Assembly (NCBI GenBank): GCA_964352775.1
Contig: CAYGTK010000099.1
Span: forward strand, 1-14,993
DNA: 14,993 bases
Source of the DNA: CAYGTK01 sp964352775
GTDB taxonomy: Bacteria; Bacteroidota; Bacteroidia; Chitinophagales; CAIOSU01
Direction of reading: 5' to 3'
The position numbers and the translations under genes were made by a program. Below are positions 1 to 7,215 of this stretch, piece after piece; positions within the stretch are counted from its first letter, which is position 1, and each line of letters starts with the position of its first letter. Below the pieces are notes generated by a model, which was not told where the DNA came from, made no database searches, and saw nothing but the letters and a program-made list of their open reading frames with translations.

Positions 1-257
1 ACCTACTTATCGATTTAAGAGAAAAATTCGGCTTTACATACATTTTCATTTCCCACGACCTTTCCGTAGTAAAATTCATGAGCGATCGAATGATCGTGAT
101 GAACAAAGGAAAGATAGAGGAGATGGGTGTTGCCGATCAAATTTATAACGACCCTCAGCGCGAGTATACCAAAGGGCTAATATCAGCCATACCGAAAGGT
201 CGTTTGGAAGATATAGAAAGCCGTATGGCCGCGCGAAAAAATGCGCTAAGCAATTAA
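1..257 (+). CDS. ABC transporter ATP-binding protein, oligopeptide/dipeptide type (3' end only)
   Basis: This is the C-terminal 84 residues of an ABC ATPase; the start lies left of the window. Whole codons begin at base 3 and the stop TAA is at 255-257. The visible part contains the H-loop region FISHDLSVVKFMSDRM, with the switch histidine, followed by the IVMNKGKIEEMG strand pair. It then has the NDPQREYTKGLISAIPKG tail typical of Opp/Dpp/YejF-type peptide importer ATPases, where an 'NP..PYT..L..A.P' segment follows the nucleotide-binding domain. The Walker A and signature motifs are outside the window, so I cannot tell a single ATPase from a fused double one. The protein would sit on the inner face of the cytoplasmic membrane and power peptide uptake. 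Its stop overlaps the rnr start by one base (TAATG), which suggests co-transcription and coupled translation. The family call is firm; the substrate is inferred. Confidence 0.88.
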   Translation, partial: LLIDLREKFGFTYIFISHDLSVVKFMSDRMIVMNKGKIEEMGVADQIYNDPQREYTKGLISAIPKGRLEDIESRMAARKNALSN

Positions 258-2506
258 TGTCAAAAAAGAACAGAAAAGGGAAATCAAGTACTTCCCCAAC
301 CCCACTAACGATAAAGATCTTCAGAGCCTTCGAGGCAGAAAAGCCAGGCACTCCATTTACATGGAAAAAGATCATTAAGAAATTCAGTAAAAAATATTCT
401 AAAGACCAAGTGGTTGACGGCTTAACCAAGCTCCTAGAGCAAGGCCGCCTCGACCAATGGAAAGATAACCGATTGGTTATCTCTCAAACTCAAGGCAACA
501 AGAAAGCTGCAAAAAAGGTAGGCGGACCAGCGGGTTCACTTACTGGTAAGCAATACCAAGGTGTAGTTGATATGAATGCCGCAGGCGATGCCTACGTTGT
601 TTGTGACGACTTAGAGGGAGATGTTTTCGTTTCTCAATATAACCTGATGATGGCCACCGATGGTGATGTCGTAAAGGTGTCTATCATCCGCAAGCGGAAG
701 AATGGACGAAAAGAAGGTGAAGTAGTTGAAATAGTAAAACGCAAGCGCGACCAATTTATTGGTACGGTGCTGATGAACAAGGACTTTGCTTTCTTAAAAA
801 CCGATCATTTTATTCCTTTCGATCTTTATATCTCTTCTAAGCACCTTAATGGTGTTAAGAATGGACAGAAAGCCATTGCCAGAGTATTGGAATGGCCTAC
901 CAAAGAAGGTGACAGCCCTAGAGGAGAGATAATCGATGTGCTTTCAGGAGCTAACTTGACCGATATTGAGATGAAATCCATCTTGATAGAGTCTGGGTTC
1001 AACCTAGAATTCCCTGAAGAGGTAATGAAAGAATCGGAAGCCATTAAGGAAGAGATAACGGCAGAGGAAGTAGGCAAGCGTGAAGATATGCGCGATGTAC
1101 TCACCTTTACCATTGATCCTGATAATGCTAAAGATTTTGATGATGCCTTATCCTTCCAAGTGTTGGAAAATGGCAATTACGAAATAGGTGTACACATTGC
1201 CGATGTATCGCACTATGTAACCCCAGGAACAGCTTTAGATGAGGAGGCGCAAGAGCGCACAACATCCGTTTACCTAGTAGATAGAGTGTTGCCGATGCTT
1301 CCTGAAAAGATATCGAACAAAGTATGTTCCCTTCGTCCCAACGAGGAAAAATTAACCTTCTCCTCTATTTTCGAAATGGATGATAAGGCCAAGGTGGTTA
1401 ATGTTCGCTTTGGGAAAACAGTAATAGAATCGGATAAACGATTTACTTACGATGAGGCACAAGAGATAATAGAAGGAAAAAAGGATGAAACCTTTAGTAC
1501 CCCAATATTAATAGTAGATAAACTAGCCAAGATCCTTCGTGCTCAACGTTATAAAGAAGGTTCTATAGCTTTCAACTCGCAAGAGGTGAAATTTAAGCTG
1601 GATGAAACTGGAAAGCCTATCGGCATCACTATAAAAGTGATGAAAGATGCTAATCAGCTGATAGAGGATTTCATGCTACTGGCTAACCGCTATGTGGCAA
1701 AGTACTTAAGCAAATTGAAGCATGGCAAGCAGCCACTTCCATCAGTTTATCGTATTCACGATACACCTGATATGGAGAAGCTACAGGTGTTTGCTGACTT
1801 CGCTAGGAAATTCGGTCATGTGGTGAAATTCACCGACCCAGAACAGATAGCCGATGTGCTGAATAACCTGATGGGTAAGATAAATGGCAAGCCCGAACAA
1901 GCCGTGCTAGAGCAACTAGCTATCCGTTCGATGGCTAAAGCGATATATACTACGGACAATATCGGTCATTATGGACTAGGTTTTGAGTTCTATACCCACT
2001 TTACATCGCCTATCCGTCGTTACCCTGATGTATTGGTACACCGCATTCTTCATGAATCGCAGATCAATGATAAAGAGCTTTATCACAAAGCGGTATTGGA
2101 AGATCTACTTAAGCACAGCAGCAACATGGAGCGCAGCGCAATGAAAGCTGAGCGCGAATCTACCAAGTACAAGCAGGTAGAATACATGAGCGATAAAATA
2201 GGAGAGGAGTTTGATGGTGTGATAACTGGAGTGATAGCACGCGGCATATTCGTAGAAATAAGCGAAGCTAAATGCGAAGGTATGATAAACGTCCGCGACC
2301 TGAATATGTACGATGCTGTATTTAACGATGCAGAGTTGAGTATTGAAGATCCTATTACGGAAACTAAATTCCAGATGGGTGAGCCGATACGCGTAAAAGT
2401 GATAGCTACCGACCTTGATAGGCGAACTATAGACTTAGGCCTAGCTGAAGAGGTGAATAAGCCAAAGGAAGAAAAACCGAAAAAGAGTAGAAAGAAGAAA
2501 GCCTAA
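257..2506 (+). CDS. rnr: Ribonuclease R (3'-5' exoribonuclease, RNB family)
   Basis: Ribonuclease R is a processive 3'-5' exoribonuclease that degrades structured RNA, including mRNA and rRNA fragments, in the cytoplasm. The 749-residue product has the full family layout: an N-terminal winged-helix region (about 18-75), two cold-shock OB folds (about 95-155 and 168-235), the RNB catalytic domain (about 275-605), an S1 domain (about 649-728) and a lysine-rich tail (about 733-749). The metal-binding motif DPDNAKDFDD has Asp287, Asp293, Asp295 and Asp296, which match E. coli Asp272, 278, 280 and 281. The motif HFTSPIRRYPD is at about 581-591, with Arg587 matching E. coli Arg572. All catalytic residues are present. 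The ATG at 257 overlaps the upstream stop and has no Shine-Dalgarno sequence, so coupling is likely. The 3' end overlaps the convergent response-regulator gene by four bases. Confidence 0.97.
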   Translation: MSKKNRKGKSSTSPTPLTIKIFRAFEAEKPGTPFTWKKIIKKFSKKYSKDQVVDGLTKLLEQGRLDQWKDNRLVISQTQGNKKAAKKVGGPAGSLTGKQYQGVVDMNAAGDAYVVCDDLEGDVFVSQYNLMMATDGDVVKVSIIRKRKNGRKEGEVVEIVKRKRDQFIGTVLMNKDFAFLKTDHFIPFDLYISSKHLNGVKNGQKAIARVLEWPTKEGDSPRGEIIDVLSGANLTDIEMKSILIESGFNLEFPEEVMKESEAIKEEITAEEVGKREDMRDVLTFTIDPDNAKDFDDALSFQVLENGNYEIGVHIADVSHYVTPGTALDEEAQERTTSVYLVDRVLPMLPEKISNKVCSLRPNEEKLTFSSIFEMDDKAKVVNVRFGKTVIESDKRFTYDEAQEIIEGKKDETFSTPILIVDKLAKILRAQRYKEGSIAFNSQEVKFKLDETGKPIGITIKVMKDANQLIEDFMLLANRYVAKYLSKLKHGKQPLPSVYRIHDTPDMEKLQVFADFARKFGHVVKFTDPEQIADVLNNLMGKINGKPEQAVLEQLAIRSMAKAIYTTDNIGHYGLGFEFYTHFTSPIRRYPDVLVHRILHESQINDKELYHKAVLEDLLKHSSNMERSAMKAERESTKYKQVEYMSDKIGEEFDGVITGVIARGIFVEISEAKCEGMINVRDLNMYDAVFNDAELSIEDPITETKFQMGEPIRVKVIATDLDRRTIDLGLAEEVNKPKEEKPKKSRKKKA

Positions 2507-2943
2507 TCGGGTAGCTTAACCTTTTTGGTCCAGAAGTTGAGCATCAGCTCTATCTTTTTCAGGAACTCCTCAAAGTCGACAGGTTTGGTTAAATAGCAAT
2601 TGGCGTGTAGGTCGTAACACATGCGTACATCGCTTTCTGCTTCGCTAGTAGTTAGTACAACTACGGGTATTTTCTTGGTATCCTTATGCCCCTTAATTTC
2701 TTTTAAAACCTCGCGCCCATCAATGTTGGGTAGGTTTAGGTCTAAAAGGATAAGGTCAGGCGTAACCACTTTAGTGTGGTTGGCTCGCTTGAAAAGAAAG
2801 TTCAAGGCATCTTCCCCATCATTAGCTAAATGCAGGTTGTGGGGTGAGTTCAATTCTACAAAAGCTTCGCGCGTTAAAAGCACATCGCCTGAGTTATCCT
2901 CAACTAATAGTATGTCGTATTTTTCTTTTTCGCGGTAGCGCAT
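2503..2943 (-). CDS. Single-domain response regulator, Rcp1-like
   Basis: This is a stand-alone receiver domain of 146 residues with no DNA-binding or enzymatic output domain. Numbered from the ATG at 2943, the acidic pocket is Glu15-Asp16 (ILLVEDNSGD), the phosphoacceptor is Asp68 (LILLDLNLPN), the switch threonine is Thr99 in LTTSEAE, and the conserved lysine is Lys120 in LTKP. The VEDNSGDVLLTREAF start resembles the Rcp1 family, which receives phosphate from phytochrome-like and other hybrid histidine kinases; no kinase lies in the window. An in-frame TTG at 2976 would add 11 residues with no match to the receiver fold, so I chose the ATG. A candidate promoter lies upstream at 2996-3022. 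The stop TAG (2505-2503) overlaps the end of rnr. The output is probably through protein-protein contact. The fold is certain; the pathway is unknown. Confidence 0.93.
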   Translation of the reverse strand: MRYREKEKYDILLVEDNSGDVLLTREAFVELNSPHNLHLANDGEDALNFLFKRANHTKVVTPDLILLDLNLPNIDGREVLKEIKGHKDTKKIPVVVLTTSEAESDVRMCYDLHANCYLTKPVDFEEFLKKIELMLNFWTKKVKLPD

Positions 2944-2995
2944 CTGTTGAACACTTCTACAATTGGCATGTTCCAATTGCTTCTTTGAAGGTCGC

Positions 2996-3022
2996 CAAAT
3001 TTAGACGATCCTAGTGGAACAA
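2996..3022 (-). promoter_or_regulatory. Candidate Bacteroidota promoter for the response regulator
   Basis: Read on the minus strand, TAAATTTG (3003-2996) matches the Bacteroidota -7 consensus TAnnTTTG exactly. A TTG that could serve as the -33 element lies at 3022-3020, inside a T-rich run. The spacing is 16 bases, slightly below the commonly described 17-23. Transcription would start near 2991, giving a leader of about 48 bases before the ATG at 2943. This is pattern matching only. Confidence 0.4.
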
Positions 3023-3056
3023 AAAATATTTGACAACTTTGATCAAACGAAAAGAT

Positions 3057-4037
3057 ATGCCGCTTACTTCACCGGAGGAATTAAAGCAACAGTTCGATAG
3101 CTATTTACAAGGTAAATTGTTTGGCAAAAGCCCTGATAATTTATACGACCCTATTGATTACATTATGCAATTGGGAGGCAAACGCATGCGTCCACTATTG
3201 TTATTGATGGCTAACGATATGTTCGGGGGCGATATTAATCAGGCAACACCTTTGGCCTATGCTGTGGAGCTGTTTCACAACTTCACCCTAATGCACGATG
3301 ACATTATGGATGATGCCCCGCTCCGCAGAGGTAAGCAGACCGTTCATGAGAAGTATGGACAGAACAGCGCGATCCTTTCAGGAGATGTAATGCAGATATA
3401 TGTGTACGAGTGTTTCAAACATTTAGATGATAAAGCTTACCGTCAAGTAATAGAGGTGTTCAACCGCTCGGCCATTCAAGTATGTGAGGGCCAACAAAGC
3501 GATATGGATTTTGAGACCCGGGAGGATGTGAAATTACCGGAGTACCTTAAGATGATAGAATACAAAACAGCCGCACTAATGGCTGGTAGTTTAGAAATAG
3601 GCGCCATTGCCGCTGGTGCTAACGATGAGCAACGCGCACAGATAGATACATTTGGTCGCCAGTTGGGCATCTGTTTTCAAATACAAGATGACTTATTGGA
3701 TACTTATGGTGACCCAGAGAAGTTCGGGAAAACGGTTGGTGGAGATATAATGAACGATAAAAAAACCTATCTGCAACTTACGGCCATTGAGATAGCAAAA
3801 GGGGAAACTGCTGAGCGACTAACAACATTGAGAAAAGCGGATAAATTAAGCGACGAAGAAAAAGTAAATGGTGTACGTGCTATTTACGATGAACTGAATA
3901 TTCGTGAACTAGCAAGCGAAGCGATGGAAAGTTATCGTGATAAGGCATTTGAGACGCTAAACGCGATAGCTATTCCGCAAGAAAGAAAGGAATTTGTTGC
4001 AGCTTATGCTGAAGCTATCTATCAACGGAATTTCTAA
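3057..4037 (+). CDS. Polyprenyl (farnesyl/geranylgeranyl-type) diphosphate synthase
   Basis: This trans-prenyltransferase condenses isopentenyl diphosphate with allylic diphosphates in the cytoplasm, feeding quinone, carotenoid or lipid-carrier synthesis. The product is 326 residues from the ATG at 3057. It contains the GGKRMRP substrate-binding motif, the first Asp-rich motif DDIMDD (Asp81, Asp82, Asp85) followed by LRRG, and the second Asp-rich motif DDLLD (Asp211-Asp215) followed by GKTVGGDI. Phe76, five residues before the first Asp, should block the elongation pocket. That points to a short C15-C20 product rather than a long side chain (IspB has Ala there). The first motif lacks the two-residue insertion of bacterial IspA, so a GGPP-like product is plausible. 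An in-frame TTG at 3030 would add nine residues and is less likely. A near-match -7 box (CAACTTTG, 3034-3041) lies just upstream of the ATG. The gene ends 6 bases before a hairpin terminator. Confidence 0.94.
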   Translation: MPLTSPEELKQQFDSYLQGKLFGKSPDNLYDPIDYIMQLGGKRMRPLLLLMANDMFGGDINQATPLAYAVELFHNFTLMHDDIMDDAPLRRGKQTVHEKYGQNSAILSGDVMQIYVYECFKHLDDKAYRQVIEVFNRSAIQVCEGQQSDMDFETREDVKLPEYLKMIEYKTAALMAGSLEIGAIAAGANDEQRAQIDTFGRQLGICFQIQDDLLDTYGDPEKFGKTVGGDIMNDKKTYLQLTAIEIAKGETAERLTTLRKADKLSDEEKVNGVRAIYDELNIRELASEAMESYRDKAFETLNAIAIPQERKEFVAAYAEAIYQRNF

Positions 4038-4043
4038 ATAAAA

Positions 4044-4069
4044 AAGGGTAGCACTTTCGCACTACCCTT
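4044..4069. terminator. Shared bidirectional hairpin terminator
   Basis: AAGGGTAG (4044-4051) pairs perfectly with CTACCCTT (4062-4069) around a 10-base loop. On the minus strand the hairpin is followed by TTTTATTT, a good intrinsic terminator for the lipoprotein gene. On the plus strand the downstream sequence (GTTATCTCTTT) is less U-rich, so it is a weaker terminator for the prenyl synthase gene. It sits between the two convergent stop codons, which fits a shared role. Confidence 0.75.
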
Positions 4070-4091
4070 GTTATCTCTTTCATTAGACTTA

Positions 4092-4487
4092 TTATTTCTT
4101 AGGAGCGTAGTCAACTTCATCGTTGTCGCCAAACCTAAGTCGCATGTATTCGGGGCCAAGCTCGCGGATGGTCCATTCTTGGATAACGCCTTCAGCGTCA
4201 TCAGTAACTTGAATTTTGTTACAGAAGTGTAGCATAAAAGTCTTACGCTCGCCATTATGTGGCTGAAACTGACTTTCTAAGCTAGGTTGTGCTATTTCGC
4301 CATTGGCATTAAATATCAACTCATCTACTTCAGAACTCTGTGTTTCAGATGTCGCTACCCAATGTTTTGTCATAAGGTCAGCTTCCGCTACACGACAATT
4401 GGGTTTAATTACGTTATGGTCCATGTTGCACGAGTGCAATAGGGTTACCAATATCGCTGCTACAAATAGTAGTGCTAATTTTTTCAT
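4092..4487 (-). CDS. Small lipoprotein, possibly lipocalin-like
   Basis: The product is 131 residues from the ATG at 4487. It starts with a lipoprotein signal peptide (MKKLALLFVAAILVTLLHSC), a lysine pair, a hydrophobic stretch and lipidated Cys20. An in-frame TTG at 4511 would place eight charged residues ahead of the signal and is rejected. The mature part has a tryptophan-led strand (HWVATS), a run of predicted beta strands (VDELIFNANGEI, TFMLHFCNKIQV) and the closing WTIRELGPEYMRLRF. This W...I..L....L.L pattern resembles the lipocalin-like lipoproteins common in Bacteroidota, but the match is weak and I assign no ligand. It is a single gene, divergent from the dehydrogenase operon and convergent on the prenyl synthase across the shared terminator. 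It should sit on the periplasmic or outer membrane surface. Confidence 0.78.
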   Translation of the reverse strand: MKKLALLFVAAILVTLLHSCNMDHNVIKPNCRVAEADLMTKHWVATSETQSSEVDELIFNANGEIAQPSLESQFQPHNGERKTFMLHFCNKIQVTDDAEGVIQEWTIRELGPEYMRLRFGDNDEVDYAPKK

Positions 4488-4545
4488 AGTGTCTCTTTTA
4501 ATATCCTCCAATTCATACTCACGCTATCCAATACGGATTTTACCA

Positions 4546-4553
4546 TAACTTTG
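4546..4553 (+). promoter_or_regulatory. Perfect -7 box (TAACTTTG) immediately before the dehydrogenase start
   Basis: TAACTTTG matches the Bacteroidota -7 consensus TAnnTTTG exactly and ends 5 bases before the ATG at 4559. Transcription would then begin about at the start codon, implying a leaderless or nearly leaderless mRNA. No TTG is present at the usual -33 spacing, which lowers confidence. The box lies in the divergent interval 4488-4558, where promoters for both flanking genes are expected. Confidence 0.45.
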
Positions 4554-4558
4554 TTACA

Positions 4559-5695
4559 ATGCACTCCACCAAAAGTCTTTCTTATCTCATTTTCTCGCTC
4601 TTAGTGTTGTTTTGTTCGCTAGTATTAACCCAATGCAAGTCGAACACACAAAAACCTATTTCTGCTGGAGATATTCAATTGCCCGAGGGTTTTGAAATAG
4701 AAGTATATGCAGAGAATGTTACCAATGCAAGGGCAATGACCCTAGCGGACGATGGTACATTATACGTTGGAAGCAGGGGAGAGGGAAAGGTGTATGCTAT
4801 TATAGATGCTGATAAAGACTATGTAGCAGACGAAATAAAAGTAATTGCAGAAGGTATTGAGCGCCCTGTAGGTGTAGACCTAAAAGACGGCGATCTATAT
4901 ATATCTGCTGTTAGGAAGGTCGTAAAGATCAGCAATGTAGCCAATAACATGGATAACGCTACCCTAGAACTAGTTACTGATGAACTACCAGAAAATGAGC
5001 ACCACGGGTGGAAGTTCATCCGCTTTGGCCCCGATGGTTATTTGTATGTTCCCGTGGGTGCGCCATGTAATATATGTGAGAGTGAAGATTCCATTTTTGC
5101 ATCCATTACAAGACTTGACGTTACGAGCGGCGAGACGACACCTGAAATTGTTGCAAAAGGTGTGCGGAATACTGTTGGTTTCGATTGGCACCCAACTACG
5201 GGTGAACTTTGGTTTACAGATAATGGCCGCGATTGGTTAGGGGACGACTCTCCACCGTGCGAGCTAAATCGATTAGCTTCTTTTGGCGATCACTTTGGTT
5301 ATCCCTATTGTCATGGAACATCAGTAGATGATCCAGACTTTGGAGGCGGTAAAAATTGTGAAGACTATGTAAAGCCAGTTCAAGATCTTGGCCCTCATGT
5401 TGCACCATTGGGTATGCGATTCTATACAGGTACTATGTTTCCTGAAAAGTATCGTGGTATGGCCTTTATTGCCGAACATGGTTCGTGGAACAGAAGCACC
5501 AAGATCGGTTATCGTGTGATGACGGTAGGGTTAAATGGAAACACCTCTACTGGCTATGAAGTGTTTGCTAGTGGCTGGGAAAAGGATGGCGAAGTAGTTG
5601 GCCGACCAGTTGATGTATTGCAAATGCCTGATGGCTCTCTTTTGGTATCCGACGATTTTGGTAACCGTATCTATAGAATAACCTATAAACAATAG
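4559..5695 (+). CDS. PQQ-type glucose/sorbosone dehydrogenase-family lipoprotein
   Basis: This belongs to the six-bladed beta-propeller family of soluble aldose/sorbosone dehydrogenases (COG2133-like), which oxidise sugars in the periplasm with pyrroloquinoline quinone. The 378-residue product starts with a hydrophobic signal (about 7-25) and a lipobox-like LVLTQC, giving lipidated Cys26. Propeller motifs follow: PEGFEIEVYAENV, ARAMTLADDGTLYVGSR, RPVGVDLKDGDLYIS, the hallmark HHGWKFIRFGPDGYLYV (His148/149), RNTVGFDWHP and GELWFTDNGRDWLGDD. The C-terminal part has AEHGSWNRS and MPDGSLLVSDDFGNRIYRI. His148 or His149 is the likely active-site base by analogy with soluble glucose dehydrogenase. 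No PQQ biosynthesis gene is present, so cofactor and substrate are inferred from the family. The ATG at 4559 is the only start that keeps the signal peptide. It is the first gene of a three-gene unit, with 3 bases to the next start. Confidence 0.9.
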   Translation: MHSTKSLSYLIFSLLVLFCSLVLTQCKSNTQKPISAGDIQLPEGFEIEVYAENVTNARAMTLADDGTLYVGSRGEGKVYAIIDADKDYVADEIKVIAEGIERPVGVDLKDGDLYISAVRKVVKISNVANNMDNATLELVTDELPENEHHGWKFIRFGPDGYLYVPVGAPCNICESEDSIFASITRLDVTSGETTPEIVAKGVRNTVGFDWHPTTGELWFTDNGRDWLGDDSPPCELNRLASFGDHFGYPYCHGTSVDDPDFGGGKNCEDYVKPVQDLGPHVAPLGMRFYTGTMFPEKYRGMAFIAEHGSWNRSTKIGYRVMTVGLNGNTSTGYEVFASGWEKDGEVVGRPVDVLQMPDGSLLVSDDFGNRIYRITYKQ

Positions 5696-5698
5696 CAA

Positions 5699-6220
5699 AT
5701 GAGCAATTTAGGACCTTACTATGAAGAAATGACCACTATGGTGAAAAAGGGGGCTGAGGTATTCATCTCTCCAGGGGCTTATGTAGTTGGTGATGTGGAA
5801 TTGGGCGATAAGGTCTCTATTTGGTACACAGCAGTTATTCGTGCCGACTTTGATAAGATAGTAATAGGTAATGGTACCAATGTGCAAGAAGGGGTGCTGA
5901 TGCACGTAGATCATGGTACGCCTATGGTAATTGGCGAAGACAATGTAATAGGCCACGGCGCTATTTTGCATGGTTGCACTATTGGCAACAACAACCTGAT
6001 AGGAATGCGCGCAACTATCATGAACGGTGCAGTAATAGGCAATGGCTGTGTTATTGGTGCACATGCCTTAGTTACTGAAGGTATGCAGATACCCGACCAT
6101 TCTATGGTATTGGGTATGCCCGCTAAGATCGTTAAGCAATTAGACCCACAATCTGCCGATGTGATAAAGCTTGGTGCCGACGAATACATTCGAGAAGCCA
6201 AGAAATACTTAGCTAAATAG
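5699..6220 (+). CDS. Gamma-carbonic-anhydrase-family hexapeptide-repeat protein (YrdA/PaaY-like)
   Basis: This is a 173-residue left-handed beta-helix protein made of hexapeptide repeats, such as AYVVGDVELGDKVSIW and CTIGNNNLIGMRATIMNGAVIGNGCVIGAHALV. It ends in the family tail GMPAKIVKQL plus a C-terminal helix. The three metal ligands expected in a trimeric gamma-class enzyme are present: His69 in LMHVDHG, and His86 and His91 in IGHGAILHGC. Arg48, Asp50 and Gln63 (the RADFDKI and NVQEG segments) also match the family. Members may hydrate CO2 reversibly, but many YrdA/PaaY-like proteins have little or uncertain activity, so the enzyme role is not proven. The protein is cytoplasmic, with no signal peptide. 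It starts 3 bases after the dehydrogenase stop and ends 2 bases before the GT9 start, so it belongs to the same operon, although no shared pathway is obvious. Confidence 0.93.
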   Translation: MSNLGPYYEEMTTMVKKGAEVFISPGAYVVGDVELGDKVSIWYTAVIRADFDKIVIGNGTNVQEGVLMHVDHGTPMVIGEDNVIGHGAILHGCTIGNNNLIGMRATIMNGAVIGNGCVIGAHALVTEGMQIPDHSMVLGMPAKIVKQLDPQSADVIKLGADEYIREAKKYLAK

Positions 6221-6222
6221 AT

Positions 6223-7215
6223 TTGGGCAAAAAGCTCAAAATACTAGTCGTTCGGTTCAGCTCTATTGGTGATATTGTGTTGACCACACCAGTAGTTCGC
6301 TGCTTGAAGCAACAGTTAGATGCCGAAGTACATTTCTTGACCAAACCTTCTTTTGAGAGTCTTTTATTGGGCAACCCTTACATAGATGAGCTACACCTAT
6401 TAAAAGAAGATCTGAAGGATACCATTGCCGAATTGAAAGCTATAGGTTTCGATCATCTGGTAGACTTGCATCACAACCTTCGAACAGGGAGGCTTAAGAG
6501 TGGATTGACAGGTGTTCCGTCTACTTCTTTCTATAAAATGAATTGGGAAAAGTGGCTGGCGGTCAATTTTGGTATCGACCGATTACAAGACCGACATATT
6601 GTAGATCGCTACATGGATACGGTAAAGCATCTCGGAGTGGTGAACGACGGAAAGGGACTTGATCATTTCATTCCTGAAAAGGACCAATTAGATAGCAAAG
6701 CCGAATTACCAGAACAGTTCCATAAAGGTTATGTGGCCTATGCGATAGGAGGTAATCATGCTTATAAGCGACTTCCGAAAGATAAGATCATTGAAATTTG
6801 TCGGCAGCTCGACATCCCTGTGGTGCTTTTGGGTGGCCCAGAAGACGAGTCTGTAGCTGATAATATTGTGAAGGCTGTTGGTTTGTCGGTGTTCAATGCT
6901 TGTAGTAGATATTCCATAAACGGCTCCGCATCGTTAATGCAGCAGGCAAAAGCAGTTATAGCTCATGATACAGGCCTAATGCATATTGCTGCGGCGCAAA
7001 AACAAAGGGTTATATCAATTTGGGGAGCTACCACACCTAGTTTAGGGATGTATCCTTATTTGCCAGGTGAAGATTCAAAAATGATAGAGCCGAAAGGCGG
7101 TAGTAGGCGGCCCTACAGTAAATTAGGCGACCATAAATGGTACAAAGGTCAATTTACTGGCTTTGATCATCTCGATACAGATGATGTGGTGAAAGCTGTT
7201 AACGCTGTGCTGTAA
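6223..7215 (+). CDS. Glycosyltransferase family 9 (ADP-heptose:LPS heptosyltransferase-like)
   Basis: This is a GT-B fold glycosyltransferase of 330 residues, likely acting at the inner face of the cytoplasmic membrane on lipopolysaccharide core or a related surface glycan. The N-terminus KILVVRFSSIGDIVLTTPVVR is the acceptor-domain signature of GT9. The donor domain starts near residue 171 (VAYAIGGNHAYKRLP), continues with IPVVLLGGPEDE, and has the nucleotide-sugar-binding segment AHDTGLMHIAAA at 247-258, followed by ISIWGATTPS. The start is TTG at 6223: the conserved first strand begins five codons later and no ATG lies upstream in frame. It begins 2 bases after the previous stop. Its last 17 bases overlap the convergent DUF4294 gene. 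The donor sugar (heptose or another) cannot be read from the sequence. Confidence 0.92.
   Translation: MGKKLKILVVRFSSIGDIVLTTPVVRCLKQQLDAEVHFLTKPSFESLLLGNPYIDELHLLKEDLKDTIAELKAIGFDHLVDLHHNLRTGRLKSGLTGVPSTSFYKMNWEKWLAVNFGIDRLQDRHIVDRYMDTVKHLGVVNDGKGLDHFIPEKDQLDSKAELPEQFHKGYVAYAIGGNHAYKRLPKDKIIEICRQLDIPVVLLGGPEDESVADNIVKAVGLSVFNACSRYSINGSASLMQQAKAVIAHDTGLMHIAAAQKQRVISIWGATTPSLGMYPYLPGEDSKMIEPKGGSRRPYSKLGDHKWYKGQFTGFDHLDTDDVVKAVNAVL

Noticed and set aside
76..429. 117-codon open frame on the minus strand across the ABC ATPase and rnr junction
   Set aside because: It is antisense to two clear coding regions and has no family signature despite a hydrophobic stretch.
2944..2976. N-terminal extension of the response regulator from TTG 2976
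   Set aside because: The 11 extra residues have no receiver-domain match, and the ATG at 2943 gives a normal-length protein.
3030..3056. TTG 3030 as start of the prenyl synthase
   Set aside because: The ATG at 3057 gives the usual N-terminus, and the TTG would overlap the candidate -7 box CAACTTTG.
4488..4511. TTG 4511 as start of the small lipoprotein
   Set aside because: It would put eight charged or polar residues before a textbook lipoprotein signal that begins at ATG 4487.
4559..5695. The idea that this is part of a PQQ biosynthesis or full sugar-oxidation cluster
   Set aside because: No pqq gene, cytochrome or electron-transfer partner is present in the window.
5708..6064. 118-codon open frame on the minus strand inside the gamma-CA gene
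   Set aside because: It lies wholly inside a well-supported gene, its translation has no recognisable domain, and it is best explained as a shadow frame of repetitive hexapeptide codons.
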